NCBI GenBank assembly: GCA_003254905.1
Contig: QANU01085255.1
Span: forward strand, 397,268-461,267
DNA from: Nissolia schottii
Taxonomy: Eukaryota > Streptophyta > Magnoliopsida > Fabales > Fabaceae
Length of the DNA stretch: 64,000 nucleotides
Direction of reading: 5' to 3'
Position numbers and translations under genes: made by a program. This document shows, one piece after another, positions 38,309 through 48,760 of this stretch. Position 1 is the stretch's first letter, and each line of letters starts with the position of its first letter. Below the pieces are notes generated by a model. The model had not been told where the DNA came from. It was given only the letters and a program-made list of their open reading frames with translations, and did not search any database.

Positions 38309-40330
38309 GATAGAAAATACGGAGACAAAGAATCTCTACTGGAGGTCTCTTGGCACTTTTGGTGGTGACCCTAGGCCTCTACCCGAAATTCCCTTCTCTT
38401 GGGTAATCAAGGGTAATTTCTTAACTTAAATCTCTTGGTGTTGTGATTGATTTGGTTACTTGATTATTCAAGTCTATGGTTAGATTGCTTGGAACCCTAG
38501 GTTGAAAATTTAAGAATATTAATGATTTGAGTTAAATTAGTCATAACCCATGACCTTGTTGTCTTATTTATAGTTTTGGGAGGCTCCGACGATTTTTTCC
38601 AAGTTCCGGTCATTCCGTAGATTATCCCTCCGCCTCAAGGCTTGTGTTGTGAGTAGTTAGTTGTAATTGTAGTTTATTTTCCTATATTAATATATATGTG
38701 TATATATGTGAATTAAAAATGTGTTTTCAAAAGTGTTGTGAGAATCAAATTAGTTCTTTTGAGAAATTGAAGGAATGGTTTATTGAGGCCTTTGGGCATT
38801 TTGGGAAGAAATATAAACTATATGTTTTTGAAAGGAAAATCTTTCATGAACTAATATGTGGGACAAAACTTATTAGTAATCATTGCATGAAAAATCATTT
38901 ACCGCATATTGTTTTACATTGACATTGTTTTGTTTGTTTTGGAAACAAATGCTTTGCGATTAGGATGCCGAGAAAAGAAAGTGTGGATTGATTTTGATTT
39001 ATAAATAGATTCTATATGAAATGGTTGACTTAGTTATGGAAAAACATGATGTGAAGATTAATTTTAAATTTTATTTTTTATAATGAAAATTTAATTTATG
39101 AAAGGCTTTATGTTGAAACAAAAAGGATATTTTCTATTTAGATATATATTGTAAATATCATAATTTTTCTCACTTGTTCCTTGTGTGCTATAATTACATC
39201 TATCTACCACTGAATTTTTAAACTCACTCTTCGTTGTTTTTCCCTGTTATAGACACAGGTGTGGATCCGACCTCTGCTCCTCATGCTTCTTAGTTCGTAG
39301 AGGGCTTTCTTCTTTTGGTGAGCCCAACTTGTTCTAGGCCTTATTTCGATAGACTTTTGTATTATTTTGTCTTAGAATGCTCCAATAAACCCAAAAATAG
39401 GATCTGACCAATTGTCGCTTTCGTATTATGTAGTTAAATATTGGTTGAAATTTAAATATGTAATTTAAGGATTATTTTGGATTTGCAAAACTATTATGTT
39501 TTCTTTTCATTGAAAACTTCTGAACTATCAAATGGTTTGATTGAATTGTGAATTAGTTACCAGTGTTACGTTTTCTTGTTGGGATAAGCCTATATACAAG
39601 AGAAACTATGCACATTTTTTTGAAAAATTTAATATGCAAAGCTTGCTAGGAGCCGTGGTCTCCTATGTGCCAATCATGACTATTGAGTCATGAGAGAGGG
39701 AGAAACTAATTTGGGGGAGACAGTTATACAACATTAGGCCTAATAGCTAATGAACTTTTTCCGTCACATTTTGTAGTTTGAAAAATCTTTATATATTATT
39801 AGTTAAAATTATTGTAGTACCTGTGTGATACATGAGGAGGTTAAACAATTTAAATACAGATTTATGTGATAAATATATTAACACAATTTGATATCACTTT
39901 ATAATTATAACAATGTTAAAAAATAAAATTTAAAATTAATCTTCATATACTTTAAATCTTGAATGAAAAAGGATACACGAACCGAATACGATCAATGAAA
40001 AAGGAAGCGTATTCAAATAACTATATGATTTTTATTTTGTTTTTATGAAAATTTTGAACTCACCCATCAAACAAACGAAGAAAAAGTTAAAGCTACAAAA
40101 TAAACAATCAAGGAAACCAAACAACATACATCATACCCCCTGCTTGACCAACATCAATACTTACTTGATAACAAATATTTTTACTACGAACATTGATTCC
40201 TTATTATTATATTGATATTTTTGTGATGTAAAGACATGATACATCTTTTTTATAAATGTGATATTTTTTTTATAAGTGTTGATATTACTTTTATTATGTT
40301 AATACCTTCGTAATGATACTCACATGCTGT
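38309..40330. other. Intergenic; possible LTR-retrotransposon fragment at 38310-39400
   Basis: The stretch 38310-39400 includes GC-richer blocks (38340-38400, 38580-38660, 39240-39340) that look like retroelement leader or LTR sequence, but no PBS, PPT or coding domain was found. From 39400 to 40330 nothing is recognised. Confidence 0.35.
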
Positions 40331-40440
40331 AAATAAATGTTGATACACTTTTTTATAAATGTTTATACATATTTTTATAAATGTTGATACACTTTTTTAT
40401 AAATGTTTATCCATATTTTTATAAGCATTGATACAATTTT
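40331..40440. repeat. Short AT-rich minisatellite
   Basis: About 2.5 copies of a unit of about 44 bp built from AAATGTTGATACACTTTTTT and ATAAATGTTTAT-CATATTTT. Weaker related motifs (TTGATATT, TTTTTATAAGTGTTGATA) run upstream to about 40200. Confidence 0.75.
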
Positions 40441-41470
40441 TTTTTATTATGTTCAAAAACTCACATGATAGATGGAGTAGAGAGAGTTAAAGCAAAAGAA
40501 AGATTGCAATTTGATGGAGATAATGTTTTTATATTAAATTTTTATTATATTTTATGATTCTCATATGATGTCACTTGTCAATGGTATTTTGTATTTAAGA
40601 TGTATAAAAAATATTTCTATTTAATATAAGATAAAAGACTTATTTAAACATTTATATAATTGTCTAAAGATTACTTAAGACATTTATTAAAAACTCAAAG
40701 ACTAAATTAAAAATCCATTCACGAGTAGGCAACATTATCAATGTTGTTTCATTGCGAATTGACAGAAAGATAAACGGGGTAATCGATAAAAAACTTAGAA
40801 ATCATTGATGACATTTTTTTTTTCTTTCAAAAACCTACGACGCAAAAAAATTTATGGACTTACGTGAATATTTCCCTTACTTTTTCTTGCAAAAAATTCT
40901 ATTATTCTTATCTCTGCATTTAATTCGATACTATAAGTTTGTATTGTAAATATGAAAATTAATTAATGCAGTTAATAGGTAAAAATCTCCCATTGATGTT
41001 CTAAAAAGATTATTGAAAAAGATTCAGTTGCAGAATTATTCTCAACTTTCTATTCTCTTGCTCCCGCCCGATTTTTTCTGCCAAACTGGAGGCCCCACTA
41101 ATCAACTCATTCAACCCAATTCATTCAATTACTCAATAAAGTTGATTCTCTACCAAATCCCATAGTCCGTTTCTACGTCCAGGCCCATCCCAGCCGTCCA
41201 AATTTCCAAATCAGCTTTAAACAATCGGATCTGACCAACATCCAACGGCTCACAGCGAGTTTCATTAACATTCTCCTTTTGCCAGGCCAGCCCTTTAAAA
41301 TTCTCGCCCCTCACACACTCCGCTCCTCACTCGTGCTCTGCTCGTGCCATTTCTTCTCTATCTCTCTGCTCTCTCGCTTCAACAAATTCCCACAGCTTCG
41401 CTCATCTTCTTCTTCTCCGTTCCGTTACTCAATTACATAATTGCTAACCGTCTCGTGCAGAATCGCGATT
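40441..41470 (+). promoter_or_regulatory. Upstream region and 5' leader of the ascorbate peroxidase gene
   Basis: AT-rich until about 41040, then GC-richer. CCCTTTAAAATTC at about 41291 is a possible TATA-like element, followed by a CT-rich stretch (41310-41430) typical of plant leaders. The sequence GTGCAG just before the start codon (41455-41460) could be the acceptor of a leader intron, which APX genes often have, but no donor was assigned. Confidence 0.4.
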
Positions 41471-44400
41471 ATGGCGAAGTCGTACCCTAAGGTGAGTCCC
41501 GATTACGAGAAGGCAATTGAGAAGGCGAGGAGGAAGCTCAGGGGATTCATCTCTGAGAAGCAATGCGCTCCGATCATGCTCCGTTTGGCGTAAGCCTGAT
41601 TAATTTAATCTTTTTTTTTTCAGTTCGTAGATCGGCGCTTTTTTGTTTCGCGTTCGTGAAGATTTTTTTGGTTTTCGTATTTTGTTCGGACTTAGATGGC
41701 ATTCGGCTGGAACGTTTGACATAAAGACAAAGACCGGTGGTCCATACGGAACGATGAGGCACGCCGCCGAGCAAGGCCATGCTGCTAACAATGGCCTCTA
41801 CATTGCTGTTAATCTGTTGGAGCCTCTCAAGCAGGAGTTCTCTATTTTGTCCTACGCTGATTTTTACCAGGTGATAAGAAAACTTGTATGATTTTTCTTT
41901 TTATCTATCGCGTTGATTGATATTTTATTCTTTATTAGTCAGATCTGAAATATCTTGATCGTTTTTATATGAGTAGTGCGCACACTAATGTGCGTAAGTA
42001 AGAAGCGAGATTTAGTGTCTAAGTTGGCTCATAGATGGTATTTTTGTTTTATATTATATTATCTATTCTTGTATGATTGCTGGTGTATATTTTATTGATG
42101 GTATCAGTTGGCTGGGGTCGTTGCTGTTGAGGTCACCGGTGGGCCTGATGTTCCTTTTCACCCTGGGAGACAGGTACCCAATTTATTTATTTTGTGTCCT
42201 TGTCATATATCAAAAGTTATTCTTTATTTTTTTGTCTGATTTTGTGGTATTGTATAATAGTTCTGGTCAAACATGCATATATCTGGATTGAATAATGTTA
42301 TGGGTTGACATCTCACAAAAGTTGTACAAATCAACTTTACTCATTTTGATTTTAGAAAATGAAAATTGTACACACAAAAAGGTGTACAATTGTTTTGATT
42401 TGAGTTGTTTCATTTTTTCTTTATTAATTTTGGATTTTGGATACTGATGGTGGCTTTTTTCTCTTTGATTAGGACAAGCCTGAGCCACCTCCAGAGGGTC
42501 GCTTGCCTGATGCAAATAAGGGTTAGTATTATTATTATGAACCTGTTTGCTAAGAGTGAATGAAGTGCTTTATTGTTTTCTTTTGTTCCGTGTGTCTAAT
42601 TTTAATTTGTTGCAGGTTGTGACCATTTGAGGGAGGTATTTGGCAAGACAATGGGGCTTACTGATGAGGATATTGTTGTTCTTTCTGGTGCTCACACCCT
42701 TGTATGTTGATATTTTGAGCTTACTCTTTGGCTTACATTTTGTTTAATTTTGGGACAATATGGTTGTGGATACTTCAGTTCACACTTATTTCATATAAGA
42801 GTGCTACTTTGTCTAATACATATTGATATATGATTTTGCGAAATATATTGCAGGGTAGGTGCCACCCGGATCGCTCTGGATTTGACGGGCCCTGGACTCC
42901 TAACCCTCTCATTTTTGACAACTCATACTTCACGTGAGTTTGATTCTTGCTCTAACATGGTCTTCAGCTTATACCCTTAAACTAGGTGTGTCAAACGGGC
43001 CGGCCGGCCCATTTAGGCCCGCAGGCATAAACTAGTCGGGTCAAAATTATGTCTATGTTTAAGATATGACTCATTTATGGTCGGTCCGCGGGCCTAAACG
43101 GAACAGCTCGCTAGTCCGTTTATTTTTTTTAAAAAATAAAATAAAATTTTGATCTATTTTTTATGATTTAAATACAAAATTGTGAATAAGTATGCGCGAT
43201 CATTTTTAATTATTTTTTTATCGTCTATCTATTAATTAATTAGAAAAAATAGCTTAAATGGTTAATTGCGATATTATATTATCTTTTTTGTTCCTTCAAC
43301 TGTCTTGCTTGAAAGATATCAAATGCTTTCAAATACTATTTGAAATCGATTCATGAATTAATACAACTTTCATTAATTAAATGACGGCATATAAAATTGA
43401 TGTGAGTACTGTTATGTTATTGATCAAAACACAATTAGAACTCTTTCTCGTAGATTAATCAATAATAAACAAGGTTTGAAAGTATATATTAACTTGTAGG
43501 GTATAGGCACTCATTAAAGGAATAGAATGCAAAATTTATCAATATCTATGTCATAACACTTCAGCTGTATAGTAATATAAATATAATTAAGTAGTTAAGC
43601 ATAACAAATAGTTAAATATGCTAAATTATAAGTAAACTTTTAAACTTCAAAATAAAATTTAGAGTCCAAAATGAAACTTTTAAAAAATTGATTTTTTTAT
43701 AAGTAAAAAGAAATATTTCATGGGCTCACGAGCTAGCCCTCGGGCCGGGCCAATTTTTTTCAAATTTTCACAGGCCTATTTTTTGTATGTAAAATCCGTC
43801 GATTTAACCGGGTAAACGGGCCGAGCCCACAGACCGGGCTCATTTTGACAGCCCTACCCTTAATTTGCTTTGTTTGTTGATTCATGCTAAGAATAATTTA
43901 TTTTAATGATCATAATTGATTTGATTTGATTTAGTCTTATTAATTGATTGTAATTTATTTTTGGCCGTTGAGTCTTCAGCCTATAAATAGGCTCAGCCTC
44001 CTATATAAAGACACACAAATCTCATAATACCGTTATTTCTTGTTCTTTGTATTTTCTCTGTAGTCTTTATTGTGTCGTTTTGCCCGTTTACTCAAGATGT
44101 TTAACATGGTATCAGAGCCATGGTTCCCACCTTGAATCCATATTCCCGCTTCTGCCAATTTTCCCCTTAACCGCCTCCACATAATCTTGAGGTTGACTTA
44201 ATCTGCCTCCGCGTAGTCTCGATTGTTGTCTATCATTGTTGCCTTAGCTAGTTCCGCCTAGCTCTCGATGTTGCCTTAGTTGGTTCCGCCCAACTCCTGA
44301 TGTTGCCTCCATTGTTACCTTTGCTGGTTCCGCCCAGCCACTGTTGCCTTCGCTGGTTCTGCCCAGCCACGGTTGCCTTCGCTGGTTTCGCCCAGCCTTT

Positions 44401-45303
44401 GTTGTCGTTTTGTTGGTTCTGACCCACTCAGCCCTCCGTTGAACTATGACAAGCTTAAAGCTCGGGGAGCTTTAGCTTGATGGAAGGTGTTAAGAATAAT
44501 TTATGTTAATGATCATAATTGATTTGATTTGATTTAGTCTTATTAATTGATTGTAATTTATTTTTGGCCGTTGAGTCTTCAGCCTATAAATAGACTCAGC
44601 CTCCTATGTAAGACACACAACTCTCATAATACCGTTATTTCTTGTTCTCTGTATTTTCTCTGTAGTCTTTGTTGTGTCCCTTTACCCGTTTACTCAAGAT
44701 GTTTAAAAGTGATAATGTACATAAAATGGTTAGGGTACTCATGGGTGGTGACAAGGAAGGCCTTCTGATGCTGCCGTCTGACAAGGCACTTTTGGATGAT
44801 CCTGTATTCCGCCCTCTTGTGGAGAAATATGCAAAGGTGAGTACACTATCATCGTCTTTTGATTTGCTTATCACTTTTTTAAGTACGGACCATGAGAAAA
44901 AAATGTGTTTTCCACGGGTTGCTAAATTCTGTTTGTTTTGTCGCTGAATTCAGGATGAAGATGCCTTCTTTGCTGATTACGCTGAAGCTCACTGTAGGCT
45001 CTCTGAGTTGGGGTAAGTCCTTGCAATTTTTATTAATATTTCACACTCTGTTTATATTTTTGTGGTGCCTTTGCATTAGATTCCGTCGTTGGTTTTGAGT
45101 ATGACCATATCATTAGAGATAGAAACACTCAAATTGGACTCTAAATTTTTTTAATAGGCTTCACTTATTTAAAGTGCTTCTGTTTATATCTCTTAACATG
45201 ACAATGTCAATGTTGCTTTCAAAACGAACACGAGAGATCCTTGTCCTTCAGGAGCTAACCTTGCAAAATGCCCTCCTTATTTCGCAGGTTTGCTGATGCC
45301 TAA
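41471..45303 (+). CDS. APX: L-ascorbate peroxidase, cytosolic
   Basis: Nine coding exons: 41471-41589, 41696-41870, 42108-42173, 42473-42521, 42616-42701, 42854-42933, 44734-44836, 44954-45012 and 45288-45303. The sum is 753 nt, giving 250 residues, exactly the length of plant cytosolic APX. The haem peroxidase reduces H2O2 to water using ascorbate. The active-site segment [12 protein letters not shown] holds the distal Arg, Trp and His (38, 41, 42). K30 and C32 of the ascorbate site lie in SEKQCAP. The proximal His163 is in [17 protein letters not shown], which also holds Arg172. W179 is in GPWTPNP and the Asp partner is in LPSDKALL. There is no transit peptide and no C-terminal membrane anchor, hence cytosolic. 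Odd points: exon 7 starts T-V-L-M where most cytosolic APX have T-E-L-L, the preceding intron is full of transposons, and the last exon lies in an 87-bp tandem duplication. All catalytic residues are kept, so it looks functional. Confidence 0.95.
42973..43863. mobile_element. hAT-type non-autonomous element in APX intron 6
   Basis: Element 42981-43855 with a perfect 8-bp duplication ACCCTTAA (42973-42980 and 43856-43863). The left end TAGGTGTGTCAAACGGGCCG and the right end, read inward as AGGGCTGTCAAAATGAGCCC, are GC-rich imperfect inverted repeats, while the interior is AT-rich. No transposase. It makes up about half of the intron. Confidence 0.85.
43885..44708 (+). mobile_element. TRIM (terminal-repeat retrotransposon in miniature) in APX intron 6
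   Basis: Two direct repeats of about 221 bp, 43885-44106 and 44488-44708, both starting TG[CT]TAAGAATAATTTA and ending GATGTTTAA[CA]A. Each has CCTATAAATAG as a TATA box. A primer-binding site TGGTATCAGAGCC (initiator-Met tRNA) starts at 44107, directly after the first repeat. A purine-rich TTGATGGAAGG precedes the second. The internal domain is only about 380 bp, non-coding, and built largely from a unit of about 28 bp around GGTTCCGCCCAGCC (about 44240-44400). No matching 5-bp target duplication was seen (ATTCA left, GTGAT right). Confidence 0.88.
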
Positions 45304-45463
45304 GAAACAGGATGCGGCGAGGGCAAAGGATCACAAATGATCTTTATCTTTCTCTTATTTCCGTAGACATGGATTTTTGCTGATGCCTAAGAAACAGGAT
45401 GCGGCGAGGGCAAAGGATCACAAATGATCTTTATCTTTTCTCTTATTTCCGTAGACATGGATT
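45289..45463 (+). repeat. 87-bp tandem duplication spanning the APX stop codon
   Basis: Copy 1 at 45289-45375 and copy 2 at 45376-45463 are nearly identical (TTTGCTGATGCCTAAGAAAC onward); the second has one extra T. Copy 1 contains the last codons and the stop of APX. Copy 2 therefore repeats a stop-containing coding end inside the 3' UTR. The high identity means the event is recent. Confidence 0.93.
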
Positions 45464-46519
45464 TTAAGGTTAATGCCTAGTAGTAGAATCTGGGTAATTT
45501 TTTTTACTGCTGGAGGAAACGATCCTCTGATAAATTACACTTTTTTAATAACATTTGCGATGATCCTTTTCTTGAATAATACTCTTTTAGTGGTTATGCT
45601 TCCCTAACTGGGTTTTTTCCTCCCCTATTTGCTCTTGCTGTTTAGAATGTATAGGCATCTGCTACCCTTACGTTGTTTATCTGCTATCTGCCGTTGTTTA
45701 TCTGCTACGGATAGTTTACTACTTTATCCATTTTTATGTTTTCTCTTTAATTATAAATTACATGCATGAGTTTTTACCCACAAACATGTTCAATAACGCC
45801 TTAAGAGGTAAAAACAGCCACGAAATCAGTTAAAATAAATTTTAAAAAGAAAAACATACGAAATCTCAAATATTTAACAGCAGAATAAGAATGGGCCATT
45901 TTCAACTAAGCGGTGGTCCGAATTTTTATTACATCGGGTGAATGGGCCTTAACGGGTACATGTACGATTGAAGGTCCCTTATAAATTGTGAAGAGAAGCG
46001 TTCTCTAGTAATATATACTACTTGATTTCTAATGCGAAGTCCATGTCCATTTCAGTCCTTACAATTGGTGGATTTTTCTACTGTCAATGAGCGTTCTTTA
46101 CAAACAACTTCTTCAAATTATCAGACACTCAAGAATAAACAAATCTTTGAAACTCACAACAAAACAAGATGCACTCTCAAGGCATTTTCACAAAACTAAT
46201 ATCAACACTCACTCATGCCTTTCTCTGTTACAAGCAAAACACTCATACGCTTAGTGCATATTTGTCAGCTCAAATGTCAATTGATGGCTCTCTTTTCTGA
46301 GTAAAGCTCGGCTGCCAAATGTTTTAGAACGTAACAGCTGCCGCAGAAATTCCTTTCTGCCATATTGACAGCCATCATTTTCTTCATTTGAGTTTTCATA
46401 TTTGATGCACATCTCCTTTGTCTTAAAATAAATATCCTCCTTTTGATTTTTCTTTCTAATACGGATAAAATGTTGCATTTTTATCCTACTCTCGTTTTCT
46501 ACTTTTATGCACCCATGTG
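45464..46519. other. APX 3' flank and intergenic DNA
   Basis: The 3' UTR probably extends some 200 bp past the stop; the polyadenylation site was not fixed. No other gene. Confidence 0.5.
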
Positions 46520-47060
46520 ACTTTTTTCTAGGGGTGTAAATAGGCTAGGCTTGTCTCGTTAATTTTTGGCCTAGGTCTGACCTGTTCATAAGCTATTTTT
46601 TTAGCCTGACCTGACCTGTTTAAAAGGCTTGACCTGACCTGGAGCCTAATGGGCCTACTTGTATTTTTTTTATTATAAAAAAATCTGTTACTGTGTCCTA
46701 TTACTGTGGCATGTTATATAAAATGCAATAATTTCAATTATGAACTAAAAACTATCATCACATTCTCTATTTTCCACCTTCCAAAACTCCACTTATTGAA
46801 CTAAGAACAACCTTGATCACAAACACAAACAATGAACTAAAAATTCAATAGTGGCACAAAAAGAAACCCCAAAACAACAAAGAAACATTATACGGAGCTA
46901 AAAAAGCTATCAAACACTAGAGCTATAAGTTATAACAAGCTATAGTCATAACAAAACTTAGAGAAATGTAACCCATATCTTGTTTATCTATTTATACCCT
47001 TACTCCCTAATTGAACTTCCCTCTTTTCTTTTTTACCTACTAAAATATCTTTTCCTACTT

Positions 47061-47542
47061 AGAAGAAGAAGAAGAAGAAGAAGAAGAAGAAGAAGAAGAA
47101 GAAGAAGAAGAAGAAGAAGAAGAAGAAGAAGAAGAAGAAGAAGAAGAAGAAGAAGAAGAAGAAGAAGAAGAAGAAGAAGAAGAAGAAGAAGAAGAAGAAG
47201 AAGAAGAAGAAGAAGAAGAAGAAGAAGAAGAAGAAGAAGAAGAAGAAGAAGAAGAAGAAGAAGAAGAAGAAGAAGAAGAAGAAGAAGAAGAAGAAGAAGA
47301 AGAAGAAGAAGAAGAAGAAGAAGAAGAAGAAGAAGAAGAAGAAGAAGAAGAAGAAGAAGAAGAAGAAGAAGAAGAAGAAGAAGAAGAAGAAGAAGAAGAA
47401 GAAGAAGAAGAAGAAGAAGAAGAAGAAGAAGAAGAAGAAGAAGAAGAAGAAGAAGAAGAAGAAGAAGAAGAAGAAGAAGAAGAAGAAGAAGAAGAAGAAG
47501 AAGAAGAAGAAGAAAATGAAGAAGAAGAAGAAGAAGAAGAAA
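47061..47542 (+). repeat. (GAA)n microsatellite, about 160 units
   Basis: About 480 bp of GAA/AGA/AAG triplets, interrupted only near 47514-47518 (GAAAATGAAG). The long poly-Arg and poly-Phe ORFs across it are artefacts of the repeat. It is a perfect purine strand against a pyrimidine strand, able in principle to form triplex DNA. Confidence 0.98.
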
Positions 47543-48110
47543 ATCCGCTTAAGCAAAGCTAGATGAGGCAAACACTGTCAATGTGCAGATCCAACAAAAT
47601 CCCAGAAACAAAATGTTGAATAAGTAAAAAAAACTTGTGAGAAACAATTTCTATGTGCTATTCAGTTTCTATTTTTGTATTTAGTTTCTATTCAGAGAGC
47701 CATATCTATTTTTGTTCAGTTTCTATTAGTGGTGAAATTAGAAGTACCTTCGACGTGGCTAAACGGAGAATAATCTAAGGGACTGAGGGGCCGTCGGAGA
47801 ACACAGCAGCAGCAACCGGACCAGAACGCAACAACAGGAACACCACTAGAACACAACAACAAGAGCTCCACCAGAATGCAATAGCACCACCAGAAGTCCA
47901 GAGCAGCAGCCGCAACACCACCACCACCACCGAAATGTAGGAATAGCAGCCGTCGTAGGACGACCTAGAGAGATGAAAGCTGTGTGACTGTGTGAGTCTG
48001 AGAGTGAGAGTCCTAGAGACTCTTTAATTTAGGGTTTGTTTAAAAAGAAAAATTAAAATAATAAAATTATATTAATAAATATGATTGCATAAAATGTTAT
48101 AAAAAGTGAT

Positions 48111-48200
48111 GTTAGTCTAGTGGTTAAGGTGTTGAAGGTCTCTAGTTCGAGTCCTAGTGAAGGTAATGTAAGTTTATTTTTTTATAGTAAACCTATATGA
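48111..48200 (+). mobile_element. SINE-like tRNA-derived segment
   Basis: Box-A-like GTTAGTCTAGTGGTTAAGG (from 48111) and box B AGTTCGAGTCC (48144-48154), about 33 bp apart, as in pol III promoters of tRNA-derived SINEs. The ends are unclear. It sits inside the hAT-like element, so it is either a nested SINE or part of that element. Confidence 0.5.
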
Positions 48201-48391
48201 ACATTTGTGAGTAAACGCTCCGGCTTGACATGCCTAACAGACTTTCGTAATAGCCTAGGTCTGGCCTATTTATTGAAACATGCTTTGAAAATGGCCTGGG
48301 CTTGACCTTTTTGTCAAACAGGCCAGGCCACTAATAGGCCAGTTCACAGGCCCTGACAGGCCGCTTGACCTGTTCCCACCCCTACTTTTTC

Positions 48392-48760
48392 CTTTGCAAT
48401 TTTTGTGCGTGCCACATACCAATTCTCTTGTATTGGATATCTTCATGAATTCTTATCCTCGGTTAGTCACTGCCTAGCTAGTGTGAATAGGGATATTCTA
48501 GTGTAAAGAAAAGATTTTTTTTTAAAGGGAGAAATCTCACTGTAAGATTAATAAAATAAGAACATATATTACTTTTTATTTTATTAATATAATGGTAAGA
48601 TCTTTCTCTTCATCTGCTAAAGTGAATATATCACTTTAGATGATATTTTCTCTTTTGTGCCTTGTTTGAAATGAACTATCACAATTCATGTTCAATCTTA
48701 TATAACCTTTTCCTGAGACACTCAAGGCATACATATTAAATACACACATAATGTATGTTA
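48392..48760. other. Intergenic between the hAT-like element and the satellite
   Basis: No gene; AT-rich. Confidence 0.5.

Larger units (their letters stand above)
46520..48391. mobile_element. hAT-like non-autonomous element carrying a giant GAA repeat
   Basis: Element from about 46528 to 48383. The left end AGGGGTGTAAATAGGCTAGG and the right end, read inward as AGGGGTGGGAACAGGTCAAG, are imperfect inverted repeats followed on both sides by many GGCCTG / CAGGCC motifs. Flanks ACTTTTTT (46520-46527) and ACTTTTTC (48384-48391) match at 7 of 8 bases, the hAT duplication length. The ends resemble those of the element in APX intron 6. The interior holds the GAA tract, a SINE-like segment, and a GC-richer stretch (47740-48010) rich in CAGCAG/CACCAC that is not clearly coding. 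Confidence 0.7.

Noticed and set aside
46980..47571. Long poly-Arg (plus) and poly-Phe (minus) ORFs
   Set aside because: They are reading frames through a GAA triplet repeat, not proteins.
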